Source: Anas platyrhynchos (lineage: Eukaryota > Chordata > Aves > Anseriformes > Anatidae). Taken from it: a DNA stretch of 64,000 bases. The stretch spans positions 9,139,501 to 9,203,500 of the forward strand of contig NC_092613.1 of the NCBI RefSeq assembly GCF_047663525.1. Direction: 5' to 3'. Positions 41,380 to 54,300 of this stretch are shown piece by piece. The notes beneath the pieces were generated by a model. That model ran no database searches and had not been told where the DNA came from. It was given only the letters and a program-made list of their open reading frames with translations. Each line of letters begins with the position of its first letter. Positions within the stretch are counted from its first letter, which is position 1. Position numbers and translations under genes: made by a program.

Positions 41380-42860
41380 CCCCGCGCCCGCTTTAACCCC
41401 GCCGAGCAGCACCGAGCCCGCCCCGCACCGCCGGCCTCGGGGCGCCGCCAGCCGCAGGAGGCGCGCACCAAGATGGAGGCCGCGAGCTCCGCCGAGGGGC
41501 GGCGCCAGGAGCCCCGGGCAGCGGCGCGCCGAGCGGGGGCAGCGGGCGGCGGGCAGCACATCGCCGCGGGCGGCGCGGGGGCTGCCGAGGGGCCGCGCCG
41601 GGCTCGGCCGCAGCGCTGGGAGGGGCCGGGGCCGGGGCCGCCCTCCCCGCACACAAAGGGGGCGATGGCGGCCGCTCCCCGCACACAAAGGGACAGGGCC
41701 GGGGCCCGGCTCTGCGGCGGGCGGGGCCGCGCGCGGGGCACGCCGGGAGCTGCCGGCCGCCACCACCGCCCCCCCCCCCCCCTCCTCGCGGCCGCCCCTC
41801 CCCCCAGGAGGCCCAGCGCCGAGGCCTCGCCCGGGGCCTGCCGGGACCCGTAGTCTCCCCCCCGCAGCGCCCCGGCCGAGCTGGCGCCTGTCGCCCTGCA
41901 GCCCCCGGCAGGCCCCGCGGCGCGGCGGGCCGCGCGGCACGCCGGGAAAGCGAGTTCCGGAGCCGCCGCCGCCGCCGCCCCGCCCCCGCGGCCGGGCGGG
42001 ACTCCGGCCCCCCGGGGCCCCCGCGGCGGGGCCTCCGCCCGCGGGACGCCGGGAAACGTAGTGCGCGCGCCGCCACGGCCCGGCGGCCCCCGGCCCCCCG
42101 TCGCCGCGGGCCGCGGCCCAGCGGGCGGCCCGCCCCCGCCTCGCGCTCTCCCCGCTCAGCGCGGCCGAGGAGCGGCGCGGGGCAGCCTCCCCCCACCGGG
42201 CCCGCGGCGGCAGGCGGGGCGCGAGGCCAGAGTCGCCTCCCGCCTCGCTCGCCGCCCCCCGGAGGCCCCCGGTTCCCCCCTCGCTCGCGCCAGCGCCGTC
42301 TCCGCCGCGCCGGGAGCCGCCGCCCGCCGCACTCACCCCCCCAGCTCAGCGCCCCCGCTCCAGCGCCGCCATGAGCAGCACGGCCCAGCACGTAGGAACA
42401 AATCCCGGCCTCTCGCGAGAACGCGGGGCGGAGCCGCGCCTGCGCCCGCAGCGGCCCCAGCAGTCGCATGGTGCGCATGCGCGCCGGGCACCAGGCCAAC
42501 GGCGCAGCCCCGCGCTGCGCAGCGGCGAGCGCCCGGCGAGCTCCGCCCCCCCCCCTCCTCCTGAGCGAAGGGGGCGGGGCCGGGCGGGGGCCGGTCCCGG
42601 GGCTCGCGAGGCCCAGGGGAACGCGGCGCTACCGGGGGCAGGCCCGGTGCCGGGGAACAGCCCCGCCTGCGGCGGAACCCTCGCCTCGGGGCCCGGGGCC
42701 CGGCGCGGGGCCTGTGCGCCCCTGCCGCCCACCCGGGCACGCGGCTCGGCAGCGCTGCCCTGGGGGCTCCTGCCTGCAGCCTCCAGCCGGAGCCCAGCCC
42801 GTTCGCACCGAAATCCCCGGCAGCCCTACCGCCTGCAGGCATGCCGGCACGGGCTGCGTT
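41380..42860 (-). promoter_or_regulatory. CSDE1: CSDE1 CpG-island promoter
   Basis: About 1.5 kb of very CpG-rich DNA. Motifs seen: TCTCGCGAGA at 42411-42420 (the element bound by BANP); an NRF1 palindrome TGCGCATGCGC at 42472-42482; two ACTAYRNNNCCCR elements (ZNF143/SIX5-type) on minus at 42050-42062 and 41842-41854. A consensus donor gtgagt starts at 42336 on minus, so the first untranslated exon probably ends at 42337 and starts near 42400-42480. The long open frames on both strands here reflect lack of A/T-containing stop codons, not genes. Confidence 0.8.
42337..42420 (-). other. CSDE1: Putative CSDE1 untranslated exon 1
   Basis: The minus strand reads …GCGCTGAGCTGGGGGG|gtgagt, a strong donor at the downstream edge of the densest promoter motifs. 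No other good minus donor was noticed in the island. The 5' boundary is a guess based on the TCTCGCGAGA element. Confidence 0.45.
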
Positions 42861-43245
42861 AACACACAGCAGAAGTAGGACAGCAGCAAGTGAACAAATT
42901 TCAGCTTCCTGCTAACGCAGCTACTGCTGATTAGCAATGACCTCGTTAGTCAGAGCAACGGCTGTTTAGTTTCCAATTCTTCAGGCTGCATGACAATGAG
43001 CCTATGAAAAGAACTTTAAACTACACGAGTGTATCTAAGGTAATAAACCACCATCACACACTTCAGATCACATTAATTTTAAAAAGATGAAATGCAACAT
43101 TTTTGGTCTTTGTAATATTTCTTTTGAGCATCAAGGTAAAATGAGAATGGGGATGCAAAAGATTTCAGTAGAGGCAGAAGAGACAGAAATATTGCCAGGA
43201 CTCACAGAACAGAATACACTTCAGAAAACACTGCCCACAGTTACT

Positions 43246-44559
43246 TTTATTCCCTCTTAAATAATTTCTAATAACAAAGAACTGTACACAAGAACACTCC
43301 TGTACAAGAATCCCTTGTATCTTCTGAACAATTTTTCTGGATATTTCAAAGGACTGCAAGGAAATGCCTCTTATTAAAAAAAAAATAAAATTCACCTTCT
43401 GCATCTATCGAAATTTTCATTTGGGAAAAAAAAAAGGCATAAAACTTTAATATTGGAAATAAGATGTTTACTGTTCTTGAAGGATTCTTTTGATCACCAA
43501 TAGAACAAAAATATTTATATTAAAATGCCTTTAAAAATATCACAATATTGAAAAAGTCCTGCAACATTGCAACTCTAATTTCACCCAGTGTAGCATTTTT
43601 GCAATAAATACATAACACATCTGTCACTAGACTTACCTGCGATATAACATTAAAATCTGTCTGTGTGGTTGCTTTTGGTTTATTCTATTTGAGGCAGGCC
43701 ACAGTTCGCTCTTCCTGAGGTCCAAAGTGGTGTAAGGCCAAACAGCTTTGATGTGAAAATGATGTGTTCTGCTGTGTGTACTAGACCGGCTCGACTGCAC
43801 TGCCTTTGGATCAGAGCTAGCCAGTATTCACATACCTTGGAGCACAGCTAAGGACAGAACAGGTCTACCCACAAAAAAGTGTCACATGCAACATCCTTCA
43901 AAAATGCAGAGGTGTGAGGAAGGGTCATTAACTCCAGTCTTCCCCTCTAAATCAAGGCAAAGTATACTCCTTATGTGAGTTACTAATTAAAGTGCTCAAT
44001 TGACTATCTGTTATTCTCTCAATCTGCCTCTAAGCAGTTGTTCAAGAATGTTAATCCGGCCAAATACTGAGTGCTAGCTCTTCAAAGCAAAGCAAAAGCT
44101 GTGTGCCTGCTTTGTGCAGGCAAAGCAAAATGCATACCTACTATTTACAATGTAGTTTGCAAAGAATTTCTTATTCCTTCTATCAAATAAAACCACCATA
44201 ATCTGCGTTATGTTCTCTAGCTACTGACAAAGTAGATTTATGTTCTATCTGCACTGTTGGAATTATTAACTAAAGCTCATCAAAAATAACACTCATGAGA
44301 AGAAATAAACTATCACAAGGGAGTACACACCATGAATACTTCATTGTTGCAATTAATAAGACAGAGCAGCAGTGCAAGCTTCTGCCATCAAGAGTATGCA
44401 ATTTGAGACAAATGCAGGGAAAGCAGGCCACACACTTTGAAAGATAAAACAATCACAAAAGGAAACACCTGAAAGAACAAATTACAAACCATCCTTCCTT
44501 GTTGGTGGTTTCATAGTAGTCTCTGAAGTCAAGATTTGGAGGTAACATTATTTTGTAAC
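43246..44559 (-). other. SIKE1: SIKE1 3' UTR, probable
   Basis: AT-rich sequence after the SIKE1 stop codon with no coding signal. The best minus-strand AATAAA is at 43246-43251 (plus tttatt), giving a 3' UTR of about 1.3 kb. That leaves about 0.4-0.8 kb to the CSDE1 promoter. The end point is uncertain. Confidence 0.45.
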
Positions 44560-47436
44560 CTAAGCTTCACTGTCAGGCAGATCTTCTCTCCCCACCTCAA
44601 AAGACTCTTTGCTGATTGACAATAGTTCACGCAGCTCTTTGTTTTCAAGCTGCAAAATCAATATTTTTGCTGAAATAGAAATGAGCTAATTCACAATTAA
44701 AGGTCTATAATCTTTAAGTAGCCCCACTCCACCACCACTAAATAAAACTCATTTTGTAACACATGCGTTAATGCGGTGCTGGCAAGAGGGAAACCACATC
44801 ATTTGAAGCGTATCTTTAACTTCTCTCTTTAAGATGCTTCAAACACCAAGAATTGAAAATAAACAGAACCCATTCCTCATTTCCCAACCCCACCCACCCT
44901 TGTCCCAATTTGATTGTGTCAAGGATTTATAACATAAAAAGAAACCCCAGAGCAAATCTAGAGGCTCCAAAACTTTGATATATCCCTTAGCAATTATATT
45001 GGTTCTTACCTCCAGCTGAGCCAGCTTCTCCCGAACTTTAAAGAACTGATCATCATCGACTTGTATAGCTTTTCTCATCACTTCTCCCATCTCACATATT
45101 CTATCTATCTGACTTTCAATTTCCTGAAAGACACAAAAAAAAAATACATTCAATACCTTCAGGCAAAAGCAGTAGCAATTTATTCCCTGCAAGTAAGCTA
45201 CTTCTTCGTTTTTGGACTATTCTCAATTTTAATCCTTTCCTTCCAGGAACCTGCAATCCTTTCTAACCTATACAACATTTCAAGACATGTACCACATCGT
45301 CCACTACTATCAGTCATCAATGAAAGCAGTGAATAGAGTAACATCAGTCAGCAAGACAGAAGGCACCCTTATGTGTCAACATGGAAGTCATCTGAAGTGT
45401 GAGAAGGACAGAGACAACAGATTCAGGTGAATAGAATTAGTGTGCCGCAAGTTTCACATTGTTGCGTTAGGAAAGCCTGACTGAATTTTTAAGAACATCT
45501 AATATAAAAGCAAGTAAGACTTCAAGACTAAATTAAAAAATGAAGTAAACAGTCTCATCTTAGAAGGAATTAAAAAAAAAAAAGGAAGTCAAGCAAAAGA
45601 CTAGAGTCTACTGGGATGGTTTTTAACAGAATCAGTCTGGAAATAGTTCTAATCCTTTGGAAGATGCATTTTGTTGAAGGTCAGAAATGCACATTAATGA
45701 ACACAGAAAAATTCCAATGTGTAATACAGTATTAGTCCCTATCCAAAGGACATTCAATTTCAACATATCACATGTAAAGAGGAACTCAAATATGTAAACA
45801 CAAAAATATCTGATATTTCAATTCATAAGAAGTGAAGATTTTGCTTAGATGTTGAAACAATCTTGGGATATTCCATCGTAGTGTAAGAGATTACTCCAGT
45901 CTTTTCATCTTGGTATTACTGTGGCACTACAATGATGCAAAAGCAGTGCCTGAGAACAGTGATAGAAGCTTTGCTCAAATAGTAAGTCTTGATGGACAGA
46001 GCAATTGGTGTACCTAACCAAGCAATGGAAACAAGACCTACTATACTACTTAACTTCAGAAGACCTAAGCAACACAAAACAGAGAAGAAATTAATTGCCA
46101 GATATCACTACAAAGAATTTAACTGAATCCTACTGCGATTAAAAAAAAAAAAAAAAGAAAGAAATCTTAGCTTGCTTATTCTCTAACCACGTAAACATGC
46201 ATTTAACAAATCCCTAAATTAATAAGCTTTAATCAGATAGCTAACGTATTGTATTATTATTTGGCACCTAAATGTACACCAACCCGCAGTTATCAGTAGC
46301 CACAACTTGCACCGCTGAAGTCAAGACATGGACAAAGGTACACTTACACTGAGTAAAAAGCAAGTGGAAATGATGATTTCTTAAGACCTAAACATGTGGC
46401 AGCTAACAGAGATTTTGGAGGTTCTTCTTCCTTCGTTACAACTACTGAACAATAACAAGAACAACTCTGATGCGTGAGCTTCTCTAAAGTGACAACAAAG
46501 CCGTTACGGCTTAATGCATGGAATGCACCATCTAGTGTGCAGACAACGAGCCTCTGAGCAGGCCACAAAAGGCTTATGCTTTTCAGTGTCCTTTGTGACA
46601 TGTCACAACTTTTATGCTGTGAAAAGAATAGAGAAGAAAATACCAAAGAGACGAGAGTTTCAGAAAATGTATTTTGGAGCAGAGACATTCCATGCAAGGA
46701 GAAGGTGGTTTCCTGAAAGCAAGCAAGAAAAAGCGAACAAGTTCCTCGTTCCCTCTTCCGTCCCCACCTTACCACAGAATTCGCCTGATGAACTTTCAAG
46801 ACCGGTTCTGCGTCTTCGCCTTTTCTGCCTTGCATTATCTGTAACATCTGCTTTCTGTACTTGCTCATGATGAGCTCTAACGCGTCCTGGTGCTCCTCCA
46901 GCGAGATCCACAGCGCTGCGAAACACAGAACACGGCGCGGCGTTGCCACGAGCTAGCGGCGACTCACACGGCGCAGCCGGCCGACGCCCAGGGGTCCCCA
47001 GTGCCCCCCCCCCCCATCTCCCGAGACGCCGCGCACCCGGGGCCCCCCCGCCCGCCCCCCGGGCCCCAAGCCCGCCGCCCCGCGGCTCCCCCCCTCCCCG
47101 CCCCCCGTCGCGGCGGGCAGGCTCACCGCGGTTCTCCCGGCGCAGGTCGCGGATCTGCGTGTTCTCCTGGGACAGGAGCGCGTGTGGCCGCAGCCGGGCC
47201 GCGTCCGCCCGCTCCGCCGGAGCGCCCCGGCCCGGCCGAGCCGCCGCGGGCCCCGCCGTCCCGCCGGCCGCGCTCACCTTCTCGGCCGGCGCCGCGCCCG
47301 CCTCCCTCATGGCGGCCACGCGCTGGTGCAGCACGGCCGACTGCTCGATCAGCGACTCGGCCGCGGTGTCGTGCTCCTTCAGCCGCTCCAGCAGCGTCCT
47401 GGCGTCCGTCAGGATCTTCTCGATGCTGCAGCTCAT
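44560..47436 (-). CDS. SIKE1: SIKE1, suppressor of IKK-epsilon, complete
   Basis: SIKE1 binds TBK1 and IKK-epsilon and holds back TLR3/virus-triggered interferon signalling; it is also linked to the STRIPAK complex. Exons: 47436-47278, 47211-47127, 46915-46773, 45123-45010, 44649-44560 (TAG). This gives 196 aa against 207 in human. The start is [19 protein letters not shown]; exon 2 has [12 protein letters not shown]; exon 3 [25 protein letters not shown]; exon 4 [17 protein letters not shown]; exon 5 [13 protein letters not shown]. The pattern is a long coiled coil. Exons 1 and 2 lie in a CpG island and are unusually alanine-, arginine- and glycine-rich. The first intron (47277-47212) is only 66 nt, GC-rich and in frame; if it is not spliced the protein is 218 aa. 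The human segment around YQEDASDMKD is not recognisable. Confidence 0.93.
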
Positions 47437-47930
47437 GGCGCGCGCCGCCGCCAGCCGCGCTCCTCCCCTCAGCCCCGCGGCTGCGGCCCCATGCCCGCCG
47501 CCGGCAGCGGCCACGCGCGAGCCCGGCCGCCGCGCGCCGCCCGCGGGCCCCGCCGCCGCCGCTTCCGGGCCCGCCCACCCCGCGCCGCCGAGGCGCAGGC
47601 GCGGCCCCGCCCCGCCCGGTGTCGCCGCCTGGCGGCCGCTGAGGACAGCGCTCGGGGAAGCGACGGGCGGGGGGGGCGGCGCGCGGCTCGCAGGCGGTCG
47701 AGCCCTGGGGGGGGGGAAGAGCGGGGAGCGGGGAGCGGGGCCGGGCGCAGCGGGAGCCGCGTCGGGAGCGGCCGAGGCCTCGCACGGGCTCGGGCCCTTG
47801 GCCGCGGTGAGCCGAGGCTCGCGACGCTGCGTTCCGGCGGCGGGGGAGCCCGGGTGGGAAACGTCGGGCCGGGGCCTTGTGTGAAACGGAGCAGCTCTGC
47901 AGCAGGGCGCCCGGCCCTGACCTGAGGGCG
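46920..47930 (-). promoter_or_regulatory. SIKE1: SIKE1 CpG-island promoter
   Basis: A dense CpG island surrounding the first two SIKE1 exons and about 500 bp upstream. It has no TATA box and contains an NRF1-like GCGCAGGCGC stretch near 47594. Whether it also fires towards the plus strand cannot be seen; no confident plus exon starts in it. Confidence 0.75.
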
Positions 47931-50700
47931 GCCCCGGTTATCTGCCCCAGCGCTCCCTTCAGCGCTGTGTGATAAATTCCGAGCTGAGGTCTGCCGAGCT
48001 GTCTCCTTATCTAAGACTCGTGTTTGTCCCTTTTAACAGTAAACATCCTCTACTCGAGTTAAAATAACAAGCTTTGAAATGCTGACTCGGTTCTCGGTTA
48101 TTTATTTGCTAACTAAAACTACTGTTAGCGATCTGTGATGTCCTTGATGCAAAACGTAACCTTGTGCAGCTTTTTTTTTTTTTTTTAATTGTTTAATATT
48201 ACCAACTTCATTGCCAGTGTTTCCAACAATAATGTTCTAGCGGGACTCCTGCTACCTTGAGTCATCTTTCAAGTGTACATCCTCTTTAAGACAAACCCAA
48301 GAGAAGTATTTACGATGCTTCAGCAAATAAAAGTTTCAATATGATCCCAGAGATAATCAAGTGGAGTGAAGAAGCGCTGAATAAGATAATTGTGTATAAA
48401 CAACAATTTCATAGTACTCATACAATCCAGAATAGAATAGAGTAAGCAGATGTGTTGGGACTACTTTATCAGACTGATTAATTAATAATGTACAAGAGAT
48501 GTATTTTGTAAATTTGGGCGAGGTAATGCTGCTTTATAGTAATTACTGCAGAAGTAAATGTCCAGACAATGCTTTATAGTGTGCTTTCCCTTCTAGGACT
48601 TCCAGTTTTTCTTCCTATTAAGGACTAGTTAAAAGTTTAGTTGGTATCAGAGTTTCTTTTTCACAGTGGGTGATTTGTGAACATTTGGAAAACTTAAACT
48701 ATTTTCTTCATAATTCTGGTTATGGAACCAATGGGCAAAAGCTGGATCTGGCCTAAGATGGACGTGACATCCCTAAGCTGTAGCCAATGCTCATTGCTGG
48801 TTCCACTGTCCCTGCAATTACATCCTCAAGTGACCCCACCCATGCAGCTCAGCACCTGCTGTTGCTTTGCTCTGCCTGTTCCAGCTTCATGGCTGCCTTT
48901 AAAGCTTCTGCCGGTACATCAACTCTCTCAGTGCCTACGTGCAGCCACACAGGAATAGCTGTTACACTTACATGGAATGATATAGATGTACCAGTTGAGT
49001 ATCTTCCCTGCCTTTCAACATATTCAACATGACACCAAATATGCAATCTCTAAGGTTCTGATTCTGTTTTACAGGAGGCAGGCCCTCAGCACACTGTTCA
49101 GAAGTGTAGCACTATAGATTCCAATTCACATCTACTAGGAAATCAGCTAAAGAAACAACCTGTCCTATGCTGCATGAATGGTTGTTGCACCTCAGCAGAA
49201 GCTGCACCTATATTGTGTGTCTCAATATCTGCTTTTGGCCTCTTCTGTTACTTGCATTTTTACTTGCCTTTGGGCACTGTCTTACGATTTAAAAACTCAG
49301 TTTTCCTTGGCTTCAGAGATAACATCCTGGCCTTTCATGCAGAGTGGAGACAAGCACGGGAGATGAAAGCGTCAGCACTGATGCATCAGACTTACACTTC
49401 AGGATTGGTGCAGCCCCTCTGTGGGATTCTGACTGCTTGGAATAAAATTGAAGAATGGGAAGAAGATGGAGTCTACTACAACACCACCACAGAGCACGTA
49501 GTCATGTGTTCTCACTCAAGGATGCGGTTCATTCCCTCTCCAGCAAATCTTTTAACACAGAATCATTTGTTCAGCTTCCAAAGGATGGTAGAATGAGCTA
49601 GTGTGGCGCCAGGACACAGATCAGATCTCAGTAGGACAAAGCTCCTTGATTTAAATGCTGGGAATGCTTGTCACCAGAACTTCTAGTATGTAGCAACAGC
49701 GCTTAAACAAATCAACGGATGAGCATTTTCAGAGTAGTGGTGTCTTTTAATTTCTTTGGCTTATCACATCAGTTCTGTATAAACTGAAGAGAATGTATAA
49801 ATTTGGCCTCTCAAACATTTTAGTGTTTAACTTTAATTCGATTAAACACTTATGTATGTGTACAAAGTGAAAAATGAGGTTACTAGAGGTTAATGCTTTA
49901 ATGCTTTTAATAACTCTTGACCACATGGCTGTATTTTGTCAAACAGAACATGGATTTGTTCTAGCAGGAAAAGTATATGCTAGATAGGAGATACTAAAGC
50001 CCTCCAAAACAGCAAAGCTGCTACATAACCAAAAACATTTCTAGGCCATCTTGGAAAAATCATAACTAGTATTTCTGTGATAAAATAGATAACATTTCTG
50101 AGTATAGTTAATTAGGAGACTCCTGCTCACAGTAGGAGAATCAAAAAGGGAAAGACTCTAGACAGACAAGAAGCACAGAAAGAGTGATTAAAGGGACTGA
50201 TATTAGACAGCACAGAATCCTCAGCACAACATAATGTCTAAATCTGGGGTGAGTTCAGGCATTGGTCCTGAGGATGTTAAAACAATTTGCACTAGGTAAT
50301 GCCCTTAAGTTACCCAGAAACTGGCAATGGAGTAAATGATAGATAAAAATGCACAGAGGAAGTGACCAGTAGGAAAAGGCAACATCTGTGACAGAGATTC
50401 AGGGGCATCTAAATGCTGGAAATATATAAATAAAAGACATTTTTTTCTAGGAGAATTCTTGAGTTTGGGGTAAAATCATGTTAGTCATGACTGTGACCAG
50501 CACGGTTCAACAAATGTTGGCCAAGTCTCTGAAAGCACAAGTCAAGTAGTAATGCAGCAGAGACTGGCTTTTCCAAAGCTAAAAGTGATATTCCTCATGT
50601 CCTTCTTTGACAAATTTGGTGTCTAACTGTCACATAATTCAGCAGTTACAGCTTGCTTAAAAAGCAAAGCAGACTTGTCTCACACACTCCAACACTTTCA
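47931..50700. other. Upstream of SIKE1: no gene recognised
   Basis: Mostly AT-rich unique sequence with a T-run at 48171-48186. Plus-strand frames at 48787-49032 and 49174-49596 (140 codons) are open but match nothing I know. The second has a hydrophobic stretch (about residues 11-35) and a W/G/C-rich end. They may belong to the unrecognised plus-strand locus further right or be chance frames. Confidence 0.35.
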
Positions 50701-51391
50701 TTGTTTGCTTTTAAAAGTAAGTGATGTTAACATATTAATCATCATCTACTGTCACAGCTTCACCAATATTGCTCTCAACAAAATCTGTAGCACAGCGACT
50801 CATAGACCAGGAGGCCAAGTAAATCATCTTTTTGTACTTCCTAGCTTATACTTCAAGGTAGATTACTGTTGCGTAAAGCGGACATTCTGTGGCGAGATAT
50901 CACTACGAAGCTCGGTCTTGTAGTTCATCTTTATTTCCCTGCTTTGATAAATCTGAAGAGTCACCCATTGCACCACAGTATTTACGTTTATGAGTCTAAT
51001 ATTCTTTTTACTATTAAAACAAATGTCCATCAGATGGAATGCAGCTTGGAAGAAAGGGAAAACATTATCATCGATAAACTGATATGACCACCTATTTTAC
51101 TCTCTCAGACGCAGGACTCCTCCGCTGACTAATGGATTCCACAATAATTATGTTGTAATGCTGAGTGGCAAGATACTGTCCTTTATGCAAATCAGGTCCA
51201 GGACTTGGCTTCTCCTTGCTGACCTACAAAGACTTGCAATGACTTAAGAATCTCAGTGTGTAAAGTTAAATTTGCAAGTGTTCTCTTTGAACTATAAATT
51301 CTGAGATCATTGCAGGACACTGTAATTGACTTTTGGTTGTTATCTTTATTTTATTTCACATCATGCCTTACTGAATACTGTTGCACTAAAG

Positions 51392-54300
51392 TTTTGCATA
51401 CAAAATATTCGTGAATGTGCTGAATACAAAAAAGGACAAATTCTTACTACTGTAGCTTCTGGACCTGATATTATCTTGAAATGTGTGATCCCACAATCAG
51501 AACTACCACATACAACAGATACACATCCTATTCAAATTAAATCTTTCCCTCTATTGAGAGCCACAAGGGTAAGATAACACTGATATCCAAAAAAGGTTAA
51601 TCGTGAGGCTTTGCACTGTTTTTCAGCCAGGACTGGGGTTCATTCATGCCATGAAGAAAATTGTAACAGTGCCAGAACCACTGCACATTTCAAATATTAA
51701 TAAATAATCCAGAACAGAGGGCAAACAGAAAGTTTGCAGGTTTTTCATTAATTTTTCAATAAATTCTAAATGAAAGTAGCTCTTAGAACACTAATACCAT
51801 TATTGGCATTAGTCTGCCAGTGTATTTTTTACTGTATTTTATTTGTAAAGTAAACTCAAACTTCTGTAAACTCAAGTAAAGCTTGAGTTTGAGCATTTTA
51901 GTACATAAGCTTTTTGTTCATATTCTTCTAAATATCATTCAGAACAATTTACAAGCAGGTGAGACTTAATCCTATAATGAAAATAATCTACATTTCAACA
52001 TAACCTTCAACTCACATATAACAACAAATACTGTAATTAGCAATTAGTTTTCCAAAGTATCTCAGTTGTTTAGTATTTGACTCTTGCTTTCATCAGTTAA
52101 TGATTTACAGTAACGAACTGGAACATCAGTGTTTTGCACTGAAATGGCCAAAATAGTTGTCCAGGCATCATTGCCCTCATGTGACAGACTTCAGATGTTT
52201 TTGTGAGAAGTTAGCCAAAAGCAATAGACAATGCCATCACTTCTGTTTAATTTTTACTGAAAAACAGCAACAAAGTGACCATAATGACTTGTAGTCAGAG
52301 TCACAGTAGCTTTTGAAGGACTGTTATTTTGTTGAGATTTTGCCCTTTGTTTAAGTTTTGTTTGACAAATGCTTAATAAATGAGCAGAAGAGGCGGTTTA
52401 TGTTTCATTAATGAGGTTGATAGTGGTTAATTACTGAAGTTACGTAAACAATCCAATACCAGATCAAGCTGAATTGGTCAGTTATGTAGAGAAGACCCAG
52501 CTGGAGTAGATACAATTTCCTTTAACTATTCAAACACCGAGCCAGTTACAGGGATTGAGAATCTCTGGTCCTGATGAATACAGAATTCTGCATGTCCTGA
52601 AAATGAAATCTCTCAACAGGCACTGATGCAAGCAAGATTTCTTTGGATCTGCAGTTTCAGCACTCAAAAAAATCTTAGACCTAACTGCATTAAGGCAGAC
52701 ATTCTGTGTAGATTAGGCTATGCATAAATTCACAGCTTATACTAGCGAAGGAAATGAGACACCAAAAGCAGTGCAACGTAAGGTCTCAGGCCAGACTGAT
52801 GATGTGTGCACCTTTTACTCCACCTCAGTGGCACTTCTGGATTTCCACTTAGGATAGGATCTTGTTCAGATAATATTTTCAGTCTGTATCTGTAAGTAAC
52901 ATTTTTTTACTCATCTCTAGTAAAGCATGTTTGAAGTATCCTATTTAAAAGGCATTAGGCGCATTACTGATCAGAGACTTAGAAGACATATCAAAAGTCT
53001 TTTCTCCTCTTTACAGATCAAAGTAACACTGAGAGAACAATTCTTAATTTGTGATGTAGCCCAACTTGATTTTTTAAAGTCTCCAGTGATTAAGATTGTA
53101 CAGGCAACTTATACTGGTGTTATTTTTGCTGCTATAAATGTTAACTCTAGAACCTAAATTAGATCTTCCTTACTCCTAAATAAGCTTTTTATTTCTTGCT
53201 GTATTCTTTAAAAGCATGGAAAAAAAAAAAAAAAACATTTATTTTTCTCTTCTTTGCAGCAGTTCTTTATGTGGTCAAGTGGGCTCTCAGATCTTCCATT
53301 TTTATGGTCATTACAAGCTTTAAATAGAACTGATCTGTTAAAATAATTTAAAATATATGTACTTAAGATGGACTAGTTCTCTGGTCTGAATCACTGCATG
53401 ACTGTGCAAAATAGTTTTATTACCACAGTTACAAAGATGGCATGTGGGTTGAAGTAAATGGCTATGTGCTATTACTTAATGTGGTACTCTAGTTAATTTC
53501 TACTCCACCTAAGTTTTAGGTTCTTGTATACATTTTTTTTTTTTTAATTTAATTTACTCCCAATCCACTAGATTTTATAGCACTGAGCAGAATCAGGATT
53601 AGATACCTTCTAAAAACCTGTTTTCCAGACTTAAGTCTCTTGAAGTCAATAGGTTTTAAATACCCACGTCGCACTGGTGTATTTCAATAGCTTACCAGTA
53701 AACTATCTTCTATCACAAAATAAAAACAAGCGAGCAAACAAAAAACTTTAAAACTCAGTAGTACTTAAAAGCTAAAGATAACATTTGATAAAGCCTTGCT
53801 TGTTTTTCAGCTTTCACTGGGAAGGCTGAAAAGGTGGATGAAAAAGCCAACGGCACTTGTGAAAGAAATGCTATGAAAAATATCCATTTTAACAACTGTA
53901 AGATCTTCATTTTTACTATTAAAGGTAGGTTTGTTTGTTATTGTTGTTGTTTTTGACATCTTAGCTGCTGAGTAAGTTTGCTTTTACTGGGAAGATAAAT
54001 GCTGACAAATTACATTTGCAAGATTGTTATCTTTGTCCCTACTTCATAATCTATGTGTTCCAAGCCCATTACCACACGTGATCAGTACAAAGCTTCTGAA
54101 AGCTCAAAAAAAACCCAAACTGTAAGATGATCAATATAGCATTTGTGAGTCAATCTTTTTTGTTCTTGCAAGCCACGTTCAGCAATTCCACCTCCAAAGA
54201 CTCAGTCACAGATTCCCAAATGGTGCTAGAATACACAGAAACAAGTAACATACACTTCTTGGGAGCCTATGAACACGGCTCCCCTTTGAATGGTAATGCC

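Larger units (their letters stand above)
34505..42336 (-). other. CSDE1: Long 5' intron region of CSDE1
   Basis: About 7.8 kb between the ATG exon and the CpG-island donor at 42336. It is AT-rich and holds scattered A-runs (for example 40600-40616 and 41259-41273). It also contains a LINE-like fragment at about 36500-36710 and the coding-like segments at 38550-38897 described separately. No other gene is recognised on either strand. Additional untranslated CSDE1 exons could lie here. Confidence 0.5.

Noticed and set aside
41277-42937. Very long open frames (up to 368 codons) on both strands
   Set aside because: They overlap in several frames inside a CpG island, are Pro/Arg/Gly/Ala low-complexity and have no motif; GC-rich sequence rarely contains stops.
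44839-45192. 117-codon minus frame
   Set aside because: SIKE1 exon 4 with intron read-through on both sides.
46344-46949. 201-codon minus frame
   Set aside because: It is SIKE1 exon 3 read through its donor into the intron; the real exon is 46915-46773.
46890-47925. Plus-strand 250-313 codon frames opposite SIKE1
   Set aside because: Antisense shadows of the CpG island and of the SIKE1 coding exons.
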